A stretch of DNA of 64,000 nucleotides from Gulosibacter sediminis. GTDB lineage: Bacteria; Actinomycetota; Actinomycetes; Actinomycetales; Microbacteriaceae. Under the pieces are notes generated by a model. That model saw only the letters and a program-made list of their open reading frames with translations, was not told the DNA's origin and did not search any database. The stretch covers positions 124,001 to 188,000 of the forward strand of contig NZ_CP097160.1 of assembly GCF_023370115.1 (NCBI RefSeq), given 5' to 3'. Positions within the stretch are counted from its first letter, which is position 1, and every line of letters begins with the position of its first letter. Positions 38,934 through 46,693 of this stretch are shown piece by piece. A program made the position numbers and the translations under genes.

Positions 38934-40487
38934 ATGGACGTGATCTACGCGATCGCGCAGTTTCTCGTGAACGAAATCCTTAGTGTGCCGGCGTACCTCA
39001 TCGGCATCATCACCGCGGTCGGGCTCATCGCGCTGCGCAAGAGCGCAGGCGCGGTGATTGGCGGCGGTATCAAGGCCACGCTCGGCTTCATGCTGATCGG
39101 CGCCGGCGCCGGCCTTGTCACCGCTTCGCTCGAACCGCTCGGCGTCATGATTCAGGGCGCGCTCGGCGCGCAGGGCGTCGTGCCGACGAACGAGGCCATC
39201 GCGGGCATCGCGCAGCAGGAGTACGGCGCGCAGGTGTCGTGGCTCATGATTCTCGGTTTCGTCGTCGCGCTGCTGCTCGCGCGCTTCACGCCGCTGCGCT
39301 ACGTGTTCCTCACCGGTCACCACATGCTGTTCATGGCGACGATGATCACCATCGTCATGGCCTCGGCCGGTATGAACACCTGGGTCGTCGTGATTCTCGG
39401 CGCCGTGCTGCTCGGCATCCTCATGGTCGCGCTGCCCGCGCTCGCGCACCCGTGGATGAAGAAGGTCACCGGCGACGGCTCGGTCGCAATCGGTCACTTC
39501 GGCACAGCCGGCTACGTCGCTGCTGGTGCCGTCGGTCGCCTCGTCGACCCGAAGGGCAAGAGCCGCTCGACCGAAGACATCAAGGTGCCCGAGGGTCTGC
39601 GCTTCCTGCGTGACTCGATGGTCGCCACCGCCCTGTCGATGGTGCTCATGTACGTCATCGTCGCGGTGATTTACCTCATTCGCGTCGGCGAAGCCGAGGC
39701 GTTCGAGGCCTTCGGCGGCGCGAGCAACGTCGGCAACTTCCTCATGCAATCGGTCACGCAGGGCCTCGGCTTCGGCATCGCGGTCGCCGTGATCCTCTTC
39801 GGCGTGCGCACCATCCTCGGTGAGCTCGTGCCCGCGTTCCAGGGCATCGCGGCGAAGGTAGTGCCGGGCGCCGTGCCCGCGCTCGACGCGCCCATCGTGT
39901 TCCCGTACGCGCAGAACGCCGTGCTCATTGGCTTCATTTCGTCGTTCGTTGCCGGCCTCTGCGGTCTGTTCGTGCTCGCCGCCTGGCTCGGCCCGGCGTT
40001 CGGCCTCGCCGTGATCCTGCCAGGCCTCGTGCCGCACTTCTTCACCGGTGGTGCCGCGGGTGTCTTCGGTAATGCGACCGGCGGCCGCCGCGGCGCGATC
40101 GCGGGTGGCTTCGTGAACGGTCTGCTCATCACGTTCCTGCCCGCGTTCCTCATGCAGGTGCTCGGCAGCTTCGGCTCGGCGAACACGACCTTCGGCGACG
40201 CCGACTTCGGCTGGTTCGGTATTCTCATCGGCTACGGCGCGAACGCTGGCGCGGTGCTCGGTGCCGTGCTACTCGCGGTGATCGGCCTCGTCATTCTCGT
40301 CGCGGCGATCATCGTGCAGAAGCGCGTCGTCGAGCGCGACTGGGATGCGGCGCCGAACCGGCGCAGCGGGATGGGAGGCTCGAGCGAATCGGCGGGCTCG
40401 GCCACCACGGCGGCGAACGCCGGGAAGTTCGCGCGCATCGCCCCGCCGAAGGGCGCGCCCCGGCCGCCCGCCTCGATCGAGGGCTAG
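38934..40487 (+). CDS. PTS IIC component, ascorbate (UlaA/SgaT) family
   Basis: The 517-residue membrane protein starts at the ATG at 38934, five bases after GGAGA. It has about eleven helices and the family segments PAYLIGIITAVGLIALRKSAG, GPAFGLAVILPGLVPHFFTGGAAGVFGNATGG and QNAVLIGFISSFVAG. UlaA takes up L-ascorbate as ascorbate-6-phosphate. The downstream utilisation genes (ulaD, ulaE, ulaF, ulaG) are not present here, so the actual substrate may differ. The C-terminal 40 residues are Ser/Ala/Pro-rich and cytoplasmic. Confidence 0.9.
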   Translation: MDVIYAIAQFLVNEILSVPAYLIGIITAVGLIALRKSAGAVIGGGIKATLGFMLIGAGAGLVTASLEPLGVMIQGALGAQGVVPTNEAIAGIAQQEYGAQVSWLMILGFVVALLLARFTPLRYVFLTGHHMLFMATMITIVMASAGMNTWVVVILGAVLLGILMVALPALAHPWMKKVTGDGSVAIGHFGTAGYVAAGAVGRLVDPKGKSRSTEDIKVPEGLRFLRDSMVATALSMVLMYVIVAVIYLIRVGEAEAFEAFGGASNVGNFLMQSVTQGLGFGIAVAVILFGVRTILGELVPAFQGIAAKVVPGAVPALDAPIVFPYAQNAVLIGFISSFVAGLCGLFVLAAWLGPAFGLAVILPGLVPHFFTGGAAGVFGNATGGRRGAIAGGFVNGLLITFLPAFLMQVLGSFGSANTTFGDADFGWFGILIGYGANAGAVLGAVLLAVIGLVILVAAIIVQKRVVERDWDAAPNRRSGMGGSSESAGSATTAANAGKFARIAPPKGAPRPPASIEG

Positions 40488-40502
40488 GCGCGAGCCTCCT
40501 GA

Positions 40503-40564
40503 CAACGAAATTCCCCGGCGGGTGGGCCGAAAGATTCGCCCCGCCCATCGGGGAATTTTCGTTG
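40503..40564. terminator. Long palindrome / hairpin terminator after PTS IIC
   Basis: A 62-base imperfect palindrome: CAACGAAA and TTTCGTTG at the ends, TTCCCCG/CGGGGAA next, then GGGTGGGCCGAAA against TTCGCCCCGCCC. It begins 15 bases after the stop codon. Its length and symmetry are like those of the two repeats that follow, so it may be a captured palindromic element serving as terminator. Confidence 0.75.
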
Positions 40565-40608
40565 TTGCGCTGGCCTAGTTGTTCCTCCCAGTGATGCAGT
40601 TCACGGTA

Positions 40609-40670
40609 GTGGCGCGGTCAGTGACAAGTGGCGCGATGGTGATGGCGCCAGTTGTCGTTGGTGGCGCCAC
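40609..40670. repeat. Palindromic repeat, copy A
   Basis: A 62-base imperfect palindrome starting GTGGCGCGGTCAGTGACAAG and ending with its near complement. Shares most bases with copy B 113 bases downstream. A partial third copy (GTGGCGCTCTCAGCGAC, near 40689-40705) lies between. The 402-base gap 40488-40889 contains no gene. Confidence 0.85.
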
Positions 40671-40721
40671 TCGGCGAGGGGGGCCGGTGGTGGCGCTCTC
40701 AGCGACGTGGCGCGAATGGTA

Positions 40722-40783
40722 GTGGCGCGGTCAGCGACAAGTGGCGCGATGCTGACGACGCCAGTTGTCGCTGAGCGCGCCAT
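40722..40783. repeat. Palindromic repeat, copy B
   Basis: A 62-base palindrome with arms GTGGCGCGGTCAGCGACAAG and CAGTTGTCGCTGAGCGCGCC. The two arms match better than in copy A, so this is probably closer to the founding element. It resembles REP/BIME or small MITE-like repeats in size; no transposase is nearby. Confidence 0.85.
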
Positions 40784-40889
40784 TCCGGGCGACGACGCGA
40801 CGGGGTGCCGTGGGGCCACGGAGGACAGACTGGGGGAACGGGGAGTTTTCGCCTCCCCGCGACGTCCACAACGTGACAGGCCGTTACAC

Positions 40890-41639
40890 CTAGAGCGCCG
40901 CGTCGGCGTAGACGAGCAGGGCGTCGCGCACGAACTCGGCGCCGTGCTCGGATGCGCGGGTGTAGTTCGCCGCGAAGCGTGGGTCGTCGGCGTACATGGT
41001 GGCGAGGCCGCGCAGGGCGTCGGCCGTGAGCGGCTGGCCTTGCCACGCGCGCCGCAGCCAGGCGACGTGCTGCGCCGCGACCTGCTGCGCAGCGGCCGAG
41101 CCGGGCTCGTCGCCGGCGGTGATGCGCGCATCCCAGGCGTCGTTGAGCGCCTCGAGCTCGGCACGGAACTCGGCCTGGCCCGACTCGCCGAGGCCCGCCC
41201 ACCAGCTATTGCTGCGGTCGGCTGCCTCGTCGCCCCAGCGCTCGCGTACCTCGGCGTCGTACTGGGTGTGGTCGAAGCCGTCGAACATGTCCTTCGGCAT
41301 AATGTCTTCTTTCTCGTCGATTGCGGTGATGGTCGCATCGATGGCGGCGATCTGACGGCGGATGCGCGCCCGCTCACTCGTGAGCCGCTCGCGCAGTTCG
41401 CGCAGCGCGGCGACGTCGTCGCGTTCCCCGTCGAGAATCTCGCGAATGCTCGCGAGATCGACGCCGAGGTCGCGCAGTCCGAGGATGCGCTGCAGCCGCA
41501 CGAGAGATGGTTGCGCGTAGTAGCGCAGCCCGCCGTGGCCCACCCGGTCGGGCGGCAGTAGGCCGATCTGGCCGTAGTGGCGCAGGGTGCGCGAGGTGAC
41601 GCCGGTCGCGGCGACCACCTCGTGAGTCGACCATTCCAT
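40890..41639 (-). CDS. TipA-like MerR family transcriptional regulator
   Basis: A 249-residue activator. Residues 1-70 are the MerR winged helix (VVAATGVTSRTLRHYGQIGLLPP), followed by the dimer coiled coil (75-110) and a TipAS ligand-binding domain (about 114-249, with FDHTQYDAEVRERWGDEAA). TipAS domains sequester thiopeptide and other antibiotics, and binding turns the protein on. In Streptomyces the short TipAS form is made from an internal start; here Met114 (ATG at 41300) is well placed for the same. A 19-bp-spaced promoter with a palindrome lies 30 bases upstream, so autoregulation is likely. Confidence 0.92.
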   Translation of the reverse strand: MEWSTHEVVAATGVTSRTLRHYGQIGLLPPDRVGHGGLRYYAQPSLVRLQRILGLRDLGVDLASIREILDGERDDVAALRELRERLTSERARIRRQIAAIDATITAIDEKEDIMPKDMFDGFDHTQYDAEVRERWGDEAADRSNSWWAGLGESGQAEFRAELEALNDAWDARITAGDEPGSAAAQQVAAQHVAWLRRAWQGQPLTADALRGLATMYADDPRFAANYTRASEHGAEFVRDALLVYADAAL

Positions 41640-41664
41640 GGGCCCTCCTTCGATGCGGTCACGA

Positions 41665-41697
41665 CGCTATCGGTTGACGTTACGTCAACCGCAAGCC
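41665..41697 (-). promoter_or_regulatory. MerR-type promoter and operator of the TipA-like gene
   Basis: On the minus strand TTGCGG and TAGCGT are separated by 19 bases, the overlong spacer of MerR-controlled promoters. The spacer is filled by a perfect inverted repeat, CGGTTGACGT and ACGTCAACCG around one base (41671-41691). MerR proteins untwist this spacer to allow transcription. Confidence 0.85.
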
Positions 41698-41789
41698 CCA
41701 AGTCGCAACCGGCGCGAAACTGGCCCACAAGGCATCGACCCGAGCCGAGCATCCAGCCGCCGCCGGGCGCGCATCCGTACCCTGTCCGC

Positions 41790-42065
41790 ATGGCTACGAA
41801 ACGAGTGCGAGGGTACGTGTCAGGCGTCGTGCAGGGCGTCGGGTTTCGCTATTCGACCGCCCAGGAGGCGCAGCGGCTCGGCCTCGGCGGGTACGTGCGC
41901 AATCTGTTCGACGGCCGGGTCGAGTTCGAGGCCGAGGGCGAGGCGGATGCGGTCGATCGGCTCGTCGTGTGGGCGCACCGTGGTCCCCGCTCGGCGAGCG
42001 TCGACGGCGTCGAGACGAGCGGGCAGCCGACGCGCGGCGACACCGAGTTTGAGATTCGGGGCTAG
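41790..42065 (+). CDS. acyP: Acylphosphatase
   Basis: A 91-residue enzyme that hydrolyses carboxyl-phosphate bonds such as acetyl phosphate. GVVQGVGFRYSTAQEAQRLGLGGYVRN contains the catalytic Arg (VGFR, residue 20) and Asn (YVRN, residue 38). TACCCT at 41778-41783 ends six bases before the ATG, fitting a leaderless mRNA. Monocistronic and convergent with hpt. Confidence 0.93.
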   Translation: MATKRVRGYVSGVVQGVGFRYSTAQEAQRLGLGGYVRNLFDGRVEFEAEGEADAVDRLVVWAHRGPRSASVDGVETSGQPTRGDTEFEIRG

Positions 42066-42132
42066 CAGCCACGCAATTGGGGCCCCGTGGTCCGCTGCGG
42101 CGGGGGCTCGAGCCGGGCGACGGGTCGCCGAA

Positions 42133-42762
42133 CTACTGCGCGGGCTCTTCGAGGCCCGGGAGGAATACCTTGCGGGCCGGCTCGACAGGGCCCGTGGCGT
42201 CGGTCTCGTCGGCGCCGTAGACGTGCGGGCGCAGCACGACGACGTCGTGGAGATTGCGGTAGCGCTCGTCGTAGTCGAGGCCGTAGCCGACGACGAACTC
42301 GTTCGGCACATCGAAGCCGATGTAGCGCACGGGCACGTCGACCTTGAGGCGCGAGGGTTTGCGCAGCAGCGTGCAGATCTCGACCGAGGCGGCGCCGCGC
42401 GACTCGAGGTTCTGGCGCAGCCAGCTCAGGGTGAGGCCCGAGTCAATGATGTCCTCGACGATGAGCACGTCGCGGCCGCTGAGGTCGGTGTCCAAGTCCT
42501 TGAGGATGCGCACGACACCCGACGACACGGTGCCCGAGCCGTACGAGGAGACGGCCATCCAGTCCATCTCGAGCGGGATGCTCAGCTCACGAGCGAGGTC
42601 GCTCACGACCATGACGGCACCCTTGAGCACGCCGACGAGCAGGGGAGTGCGGTCGCGGTAGTCGGCTTCGATGTCGCGGGCGAGCTCGCCGATGCGCTCG
42701 GAGATCTCCTCGCGGCTCAGGAGGACTTCGCGGACGTCGGCCTCAATGTCGGATGCGCGCAC
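42133..42762 (-). CDS. hpt: Hypoxanthine phosphoribosyltransferase
   Basis: A 209-residue purine salvage enzyme converting hypoxanthine and guanine with PRPP to IMP and [20 protein letters not shown], the [12 protein letters not shown] loop and [17 protein letters not shown] (the PRPP motif, about 105) are present, as is [13 protein letters not shown] near the C-terminus. It follows tilS by 21 bases on the same strand; tilS-hpt is a conserved pair in actinobacteria. Confidence 0.95.
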   Translation of the reverse strand: MRASDIEADVREVLLSREEISERIGELARDIEADYRDRTPLLVGVLKGAVMVVSDLARELSIPLEMDWMAVSSYGSGTVSSGVVRILKDLDTDLSGRDVLIVEDIIDSGLTLSWLRQNLESRGAASVEICTLLRKPSRLKVDVPVRYIGFDVPNEFVVGYGLDYDERYRNLHDVVVLRPHVYGADETDATGPVEPARKVFLPGLEEPAQ

Positions 42763-42783
42763 GTGGTTCCTTTCGCGGTGGCG

Positions 42784-43803
42784 TTAGTGCTCGGTGTCGT
42801 CGACGCCCTGCTCGGCGAAGCCGAAGAACAGGCGGCCGGCGCTGCGTTCAACGCGGATGCCGGGCAGGTCGATGGGGCCCTGCCCGCGCCACTCGGTGGC
42901 GAGCGCGGCGACCGCCATGGTGTGCGCCCGCGAGAGCGAGACGCCAAAGCCCTGCTCGGCGACGGCGCGGCAGATGCGCTGGCGGAGCGCGGCGGGCTGG
43001 GTCACGAGGCCGCCGACATCGAGGGTGACGCGGCCGTCGGCGTCGGTGTCGACGATCTCCTGCGCCCACTCGAGCGCGAGGGCGTCGAGGGTCTCGGAGT
43101 CTTCGCGGAGCGTCGTCGCGGTGCGGGCGAGCGCCTCGGCGATGCCGGGGCCGAGCTCGGTCTCGAGCACCGGCATGACGTTCTTGCGGATGCGCACGCG
43201 CTTGAAGCGCTCGTCGTCGTTCATCGGGTCGTGCCACGGTTCGAGGCCCTGGTCGCGGCAGGCCTGGCTGGTCTCTTCGCGGCGGATGCCGAGTAGCGGC
43301 CGCACGAGCGGGCCGTTGACGACGGCCATGCCGTGCAGCGATTTACCGCCCGAGCCGCGGGCGAGGCCGAGCAGCACGGTTTCGGCCTGGTCGTCGAGGG
43401 TGTGCCCGAGCACGACGTAGGAGGCGCCGAGCTCTTCGCGCACGCGGTCGATCGCGCCGTAGCGGGCAGCGCGGGCCGAGGCCTCGGGGCCGGCGCCGTC
43501 GTCGACGACATCGATGCGCTCGATCACGACCGGGTCGAGGCCGAGGGAGCGTGCCTGCTCGGCGGCGCGCTCGGCCTGCTCACCCGAGCCAGGCTGCAGC
43601 TGGTGGTCGACGATGACCGCGCCCACGCGCATCCCGGCTCTCGGGCCCTCAAATGCGAGGCCCGCGGCCAGCGCGAGCGAGTCGGGGCCGCCAGACAGCG
43701 CAGCGAGCACGAGGTCACCCTCGGCAGCGACGCCGCGCAGCGAGTTGCGCACAGCGCGCCGAATATCGGCTACCGGCGGGGTGAGGCGGGGTCGATCAGT
43801 CAC
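42784..43803 (-). CDS. tilS: tRNA(Ile)-lysidine synthetase TilS
   Basis: Modifies C34 of tRNA-Ile(CAU) to lysidine so that it reads AUA. The N-terminal PP-loop is LSGGPDSLALA (SGGxDS, about residue 35), followed by DHQLQPGS and GHTLDDQAETVL. The GTG at 43803 gives 339 residues, the actinobacterial short form. TACGAT at 43815-43810 is six bases upstream, so translation is probably leaderless. An open frame upstream overlaps the divergent pyrophosphatase gene and is discarded. Confidence 0.94.
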   Translation of the reverse strand: MTDRPRLTPPVADIRRAVRNSLRGVAAEGDLVLAALSGGPDSLALAAGLAFEGPRAGMRVGAVIVDHQLQPGSGEQAERAAEQARSLGLDPVVIERIDVVDDGAGPEASARAARYGAIDRVREELGASYVVLGHTLDDQAETVLLGLARGSGGKSLHGMAVVNGPLVRPLLGIRREETSQACRDQGLEPWHDPMNDDERFKRVRIRKNVMPVLETELGPGIAEALARTATTLREDSETLDALALEWAQEIVDTDADGRVTLDVGGLVTQPAALRQRICRAVAEQGFGVSLSRAHTMAVAALATEWRGQGPIDLPGIRVERSAGRLFFGFAEQGVDDTEH

Positions 43804-43977
43804 ACCCCAATCGTACTCGGGCGAGGGCGCTGATTGCACGGAAGTGCTGATCGCGCTCAGCAAGCGGCGCTCGGCGCGGGTTGCGGGTGGTGACGGGATG
43901 TTCGGGCTCGCGCCGCGCGCGGGCGGTAATCTGGTGCCGTCAACGCCCCCGGGCGACCCTTTACACCAGGAGCAGAA

Positions 43978-44466
43978 TTGAGCACCTACGACGTCGTCAT
44001 CGAGATTCCTCGTGGCAGCCACAACAAGTACGAGGTCGACCACGAGACCGGCCGCGTCTACCTCGACCGCGTGCTGTTCACCCCGTTCGTCTACCCGGTC
44101 GACTACGGCTACTTCGAGCACACGCTCGCCGACGATGGTGACCCGCTCGACGCGCTCGTGCTGCTCGAGTACCCGGTCTACCCGGGCATCGGCCTGAAGG
44201 TGCGCCCCGTGGGCGTGCTGCACATGTCTGACGAGGCTGGCGGCGACGACAAGATCCTCTGCGTGCCGGCGAAGGACCCGCGCTTCGCGCACATCCAGGA
44301 GCTCGAGGATGCGCCGCAGAACACCCGCGACCAGCTCAAGCACTTCTTCGAGCACTACAAGGACCTCGAGCCCAACAAGTGGGTCAAGGTCGACTCGTGG
44401 GGCTCGGCGGCTGACGCCGAGGCGATCATCGAGCGCTCGCTCGCGGCCTACAAGCCCGCCGAATAA
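43978..44466 (+). CDS. ppa: Inorganic pyrophosphatase
   Basis: A 162-residue soluble family I enzyme that hydrolyses pyrophosphate and pulls biosynthetic reactions forward. The signature [12 protein letters not shown] (metal-binding Asp set, about 55-66) and [11 protein letters not shown] are visible. The initiator is a TTG seven bases after AGGAG; no ATG or GTG nearby is in frame. Divergent from tilS. Confidence 0.96.
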   Translation: MSTYDVVIEIPRGSHNKYEVDHETGRVYLDRVLFTPFVYPVDYGYFEHTLADDGDPLDALVLLEYPVYPGIGLKVRPVGVLHMSDEAGGDDKILCVPAKDPRFAHIQELEDAPQNTRDQLKHFFEHYKDLEPNKWVKVDSWGSAADAEAIIERSLAAYKPAE

Positions 44467-44480
44467 GTAGCTGACGCCAG

Positions 44481-44532
44481 CCCAACGACGAGGGGCGCGC
44501 ATCCTGCTGGATGCGCGCCCCTCGTCGTTGGG
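44481..44532. terminator. Strong 24-bp hairpin terminator
   Basis: CCCAACGACGAGGGGCGCGC continues for four more bases (ATCC) and pairs perfectly with the 24 bases at 44509-44532 around a TGCT loop. It serves the convergent ppa and M23 genes. Confidence 0.95.
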
Positions 44533-44554
44533 CCTGCTCGGCGCCTCGTGCGGC

Positions 44555-45964
44555 CTAGTAGTAGATGCCGTGTGAGGCGAGGTAGCTCAGCGGGTCGCTC
44601 GCGCCGTTGTTCACCATGAAGTGGAGGTGGCAGCCGGTCGACGGACCTGTGGTGCCGGCGTAGGCGATGATCTGGCCGGCCACGACGCGCTGGCCAGGGT
44701 AGACCATGATGCCGCCGGGCATGATGTGGGCGTTGCCGGTGGTGTTGCCGTCGTCCATCTGGATGTCGACGCGGTTGCCCCAGCCGTCCATCCAGGCCGC
44801 GTACGTGACCGTGCCCGACGTGACCGCGTAGATCGGGGCGCCGCAGGTGCCGCCGGAGACGACAAAGTCGGTGCCGTTGTGGAGCTTCCAATAGCCGTAG
44901 ACCGGGTGGAGGCGCATGCCGTAGTTGCTCGAGATGTAGGCGTTGTAGCCGAGGGGCGGCGCATAGCCGCTCGCGCTCGGGGAGGCCCCGCCGCTCTCGG
45001 TCGAGCCGCCACTGCTGCTGCCACCGCTGCTGCTGCTTCCGCTATTGCTGCTTCCGCCACCCGAGTTGTAGCCGGCTTCGGCCTCAGCGGCGGCTGCTGC
45101 CGCTGCGGCCGCGGCTGCTGCGGCAGCTTCCTCGGCGGCCTTCTTCTGCTCCGCCTCGATGCGCTTGCGCTCTTCTTCGCGCAGGCGCTCGCCCTCTTGG
45201 TAGTCGGCCTCGACGACGTCGCGGTGCTCCTGCAGCGGGGCGAGCATCGCCTCGAGTTCGGAGCCCTTCTCGGTCTTCTGATCGCGCTTGTTCTGCAGGT
45301 CGAGCTGCGCGTCAACGGCCGCGTCGTAGTCGGCCTGCGCCTGCGCCTCGAGGGTCTCGAGCTCTTCGAGCGCGACCTGCGCCTGCTCGCCGAGCTGGTC
45401 GGCGTTGTTGCGTGCCGAGATGGCGTTCTCGTAGACAGCGCCGTTCTGCGTGCCGAGCTTCGAGAGTGTCGACATGCCCATGAGGAAGCCGTCGGCGTCG
45501 TTCGGGTTCGTGAGCAGCTCGACGGTCGGGTCGACGGGCACGCGGTTCGCGATGGCGGCGACGTACGATGCGGCCTCGGTCTCGGCCTTGTCTGCCTCGG
45601 CGGAGGCCTCCTCGGCCTGCTGCTGCAGCGTGTAGACCTTTTCGGACTGCTCGGTCGACGCGGCCTGGGCGGCCGAGTAGGCGTTGCCTGCCTCTTCAGC
45701 GACGACCTCGGCCTCGGCGACCTCGTTGTTGAGCTGGTCGATCTGGGAGTTGATCTCGTCGATCAGTGCGTTCTGCTGGTCGATGTCGTCCTGGGCGGCG
45801 ATGACGTCGTCCCAGGTCGCGTAGTCGTCGAGGTCCTTGGCGTTCGCTGCGATCGCGCCGTTGCCTACGAGGCCGATAATGAGCAGAGCGGCCGCGCCGG
45901 TTACCAGCCCTGACCGGCCAGCGCGGGCGCGGGGTGCCCGGCGGGAGGTCTTGGACGAAAACAT
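44555..45964 (-). CDS. Secreted M23 peptidoglycan hydrolase with coiled coil
   Basis: A 469-residue protein with a signal peptide (basic start then LVTGAAALLIIGLVGNGAIA, cleavage near residue 43), a long coiled coil (about 45-290, Gln/Glu/Ala-rich, EnvC/RipA-like), a Ser/Gly linker and a C-terminal M23 domain. The zinc site is formed by HNGTDF (His and Asp, about 370) and HLHF (about 440). It should cleave cell-wall cross-bridges during division, with the coiled coil as autoinhibitor or partner-binding arm. GAAAGG lies before the ATG. Usually regulated by FtsX-like partners; none is adjacent. Confidence 0.92.
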   Translation of the reverse strand: MFSSKTSRRAPRARAGRSGLVTGAAALLIIGLVGNGAIAANAKDLDDYATWDDVIAAQDDIDQQNALIDEINSQIDQLNNEVAEAEVVAEEAGNAYSAAQAASTEQSEKVYTLQQQAEEASAEADKAETEAASYVAAIANRVPVDPTVELLTNPNDADGFLMGMSTLSKLGTQNGAVYENAISARNNADQLGEQAQVALEELETLEAQAQADYDAAVDAQLDLQNKRDQKTEKGSELEAMLAPLQEHRDVVEADYQEGERLREEERKRIEAEQKKAAEEAAAAAAAAAAAAAAEAEAGYNSGGGSSNSGSSSSGGSSSGGSTESGGASPSASGYAPPLGYNAYISSNYGMRLHPVYGYWKLHNGTDFVVSGGTCGAPIYAVTSGTVTYAAWMDGWGNRVDIQMDDGNTTGNAHIMPGGIMVYPGQRVVAGQIIAYAGTTGPSTGCHLHFMVNNGASDPLSYLASHGIYY

Positions 45965-46290
45965 TGGTGCCTTTCGTTTGCTGCGCGAGGCGCGCGGGCA
46001 ATCGGTTCAGGTGCGGGCGTGGTCATGCACATAGCTAGGCATTTGTCGCAGAGGATCACTCAAGTCACACGGTTAACATCCGCCACATTAGTGGCTCTGT
46101 GACGAATTTGTAACCCCGGATGGGCGTGTTTTCGCGGTTCGGCTGCGCATTTCGGGTATTCGCGCGAGTGTTGCTTCGCCGGACGCGCGGGGCGCAGGCG
46201 TAGGCTCGTGACGGCTCGGAGCGTGCGATTTGCGTTCGTGCGTGAATGTGCACTAGGCTCTTTCTTCGGCGGTCATGCCGATACAGCTTC
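45965..46290. other. Intergenic region with promoters for M23 gene and tRNA cluster
   Basis: A gene-free, comparatively AT-rich 326-base stretch. Rightward, TTGCGT at 46230-46235 and TAGGCT at 46254-46259 with an 18-base spacer are a credible tRNA promoter. Leftward, the long leader of the M23 gene contains GTCACA and TGTGAC segments but no riboswitch core that I recognise. Confidence 0.55.
46230..46259 (+). promoter_or_regulatory. Promoter of the tRNA cluster
   Basis: TTGCGT and TAGGCT spaced by 18 bases, about 32 bases before the tRNA-Glu 5' end, fit a housekeeping promoter for a stable-RNA transcript. Confidence 0.6.
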
Positions 46291-46363
46291 GGCCCCATCG
46301 TCTAGTGGCCTAGGACACTGGCCTTTCACGCCGGCAACACGGGTTCGAATCCCGTTGGGGTCA
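46291..46363 (+). tRNA. tRNA-Glu (anticodon TTC)
   Basis: A 73-base cloverleaf with acceptor GGCCCCA/TGGGGTC, anticodon loop CTTTCAC and T arm ACGGG-TTCGAAT-CCCGT. Discriminator A; CCA is not encoded. First of three tRNAs on one likely transcript. Confidence 0.97.
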
Positions 46364-46420
46364 CGGTGGCGACACCGGGAAAAAGCTGGTAGGTTGAACC
46401 GTCTGAAAAATTTAATATGA

Positions 46421-46494
46421 GGCCCTGTAGCGCAGTTGGTTAGCGTGCCGCCCTGTCACGGCGGAGGTCGCGGGTTCAAGTCCCGTCAGGGTCG
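46421..46494 (+). tRNA. tRNA-Asp (anticodon GTC)
   Basis: A 74-base cloverleaf with acceptor GGCCCTG/CAGGGTC, D arm TAGCGCAGTTGGTTAGCG, anticodon loop CTGTCAC and T loop TTCAAGT. Discriminator G; CCA is not encoded. Confidence 0.97.
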
Positions 46495-46555
46495 CGGAGA
46501 AGCGACGCCCTTGTCGAAAGATGAGGGCGTTTCTCTCAGCGGCGGAAGCTGCTTT

Positions 46556-46628
46556 GGCTCTGTAGCTCAGTTGGTAGAGCGTTCGACTGAAAATCGAGAG
46601 GTCACGGGATCGACGCCCGTCGGAGCCA
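46556..46628 (+). tRNA. tRNA-Phe (anticodon GAA)
   Basis: A 73-base cloverleaf with acceptor GGCTCTG/CGGAGCC, anticodon loop CTGAAAA and discriminator A. The T loop is ATCGACG instead of the usual TTCGANN, so position 54 is A. All stems still pair. A hairpin (ACGCCC/GGGCGT, 46505-46530) separates it from tRNA-Asp. Confidence 0.93.
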
Positions 46629-46633
46629 CAGAT

Positions 46634-46661
46634 GCCCCGGGTTCGACGCCCGGGGCTTTTT
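46634..46661 (+). terminator. Rho-independent terminator of the tRNA cluster
   Basis: GCCCCGGG and CCCGGGGC form an 8-bp stem around TTCGACG and are followed by TTTTT. The loop and inner stem look like a copied tRNA T arm. Confidence 0.92.
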
Positions 46662-46693
46662 CTGTTTTCCGTGGTTTTCCGTGCGGCCAATAA

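Noticed and set aside
45965-46200. Cyclic-di-AMP (ydaO-type) riboswitch before the M23 hydrolase gene
   Set aside because: Such riboswitches often precede actinobacterial wall hydrolases, but the conserved core was not found in the leader.
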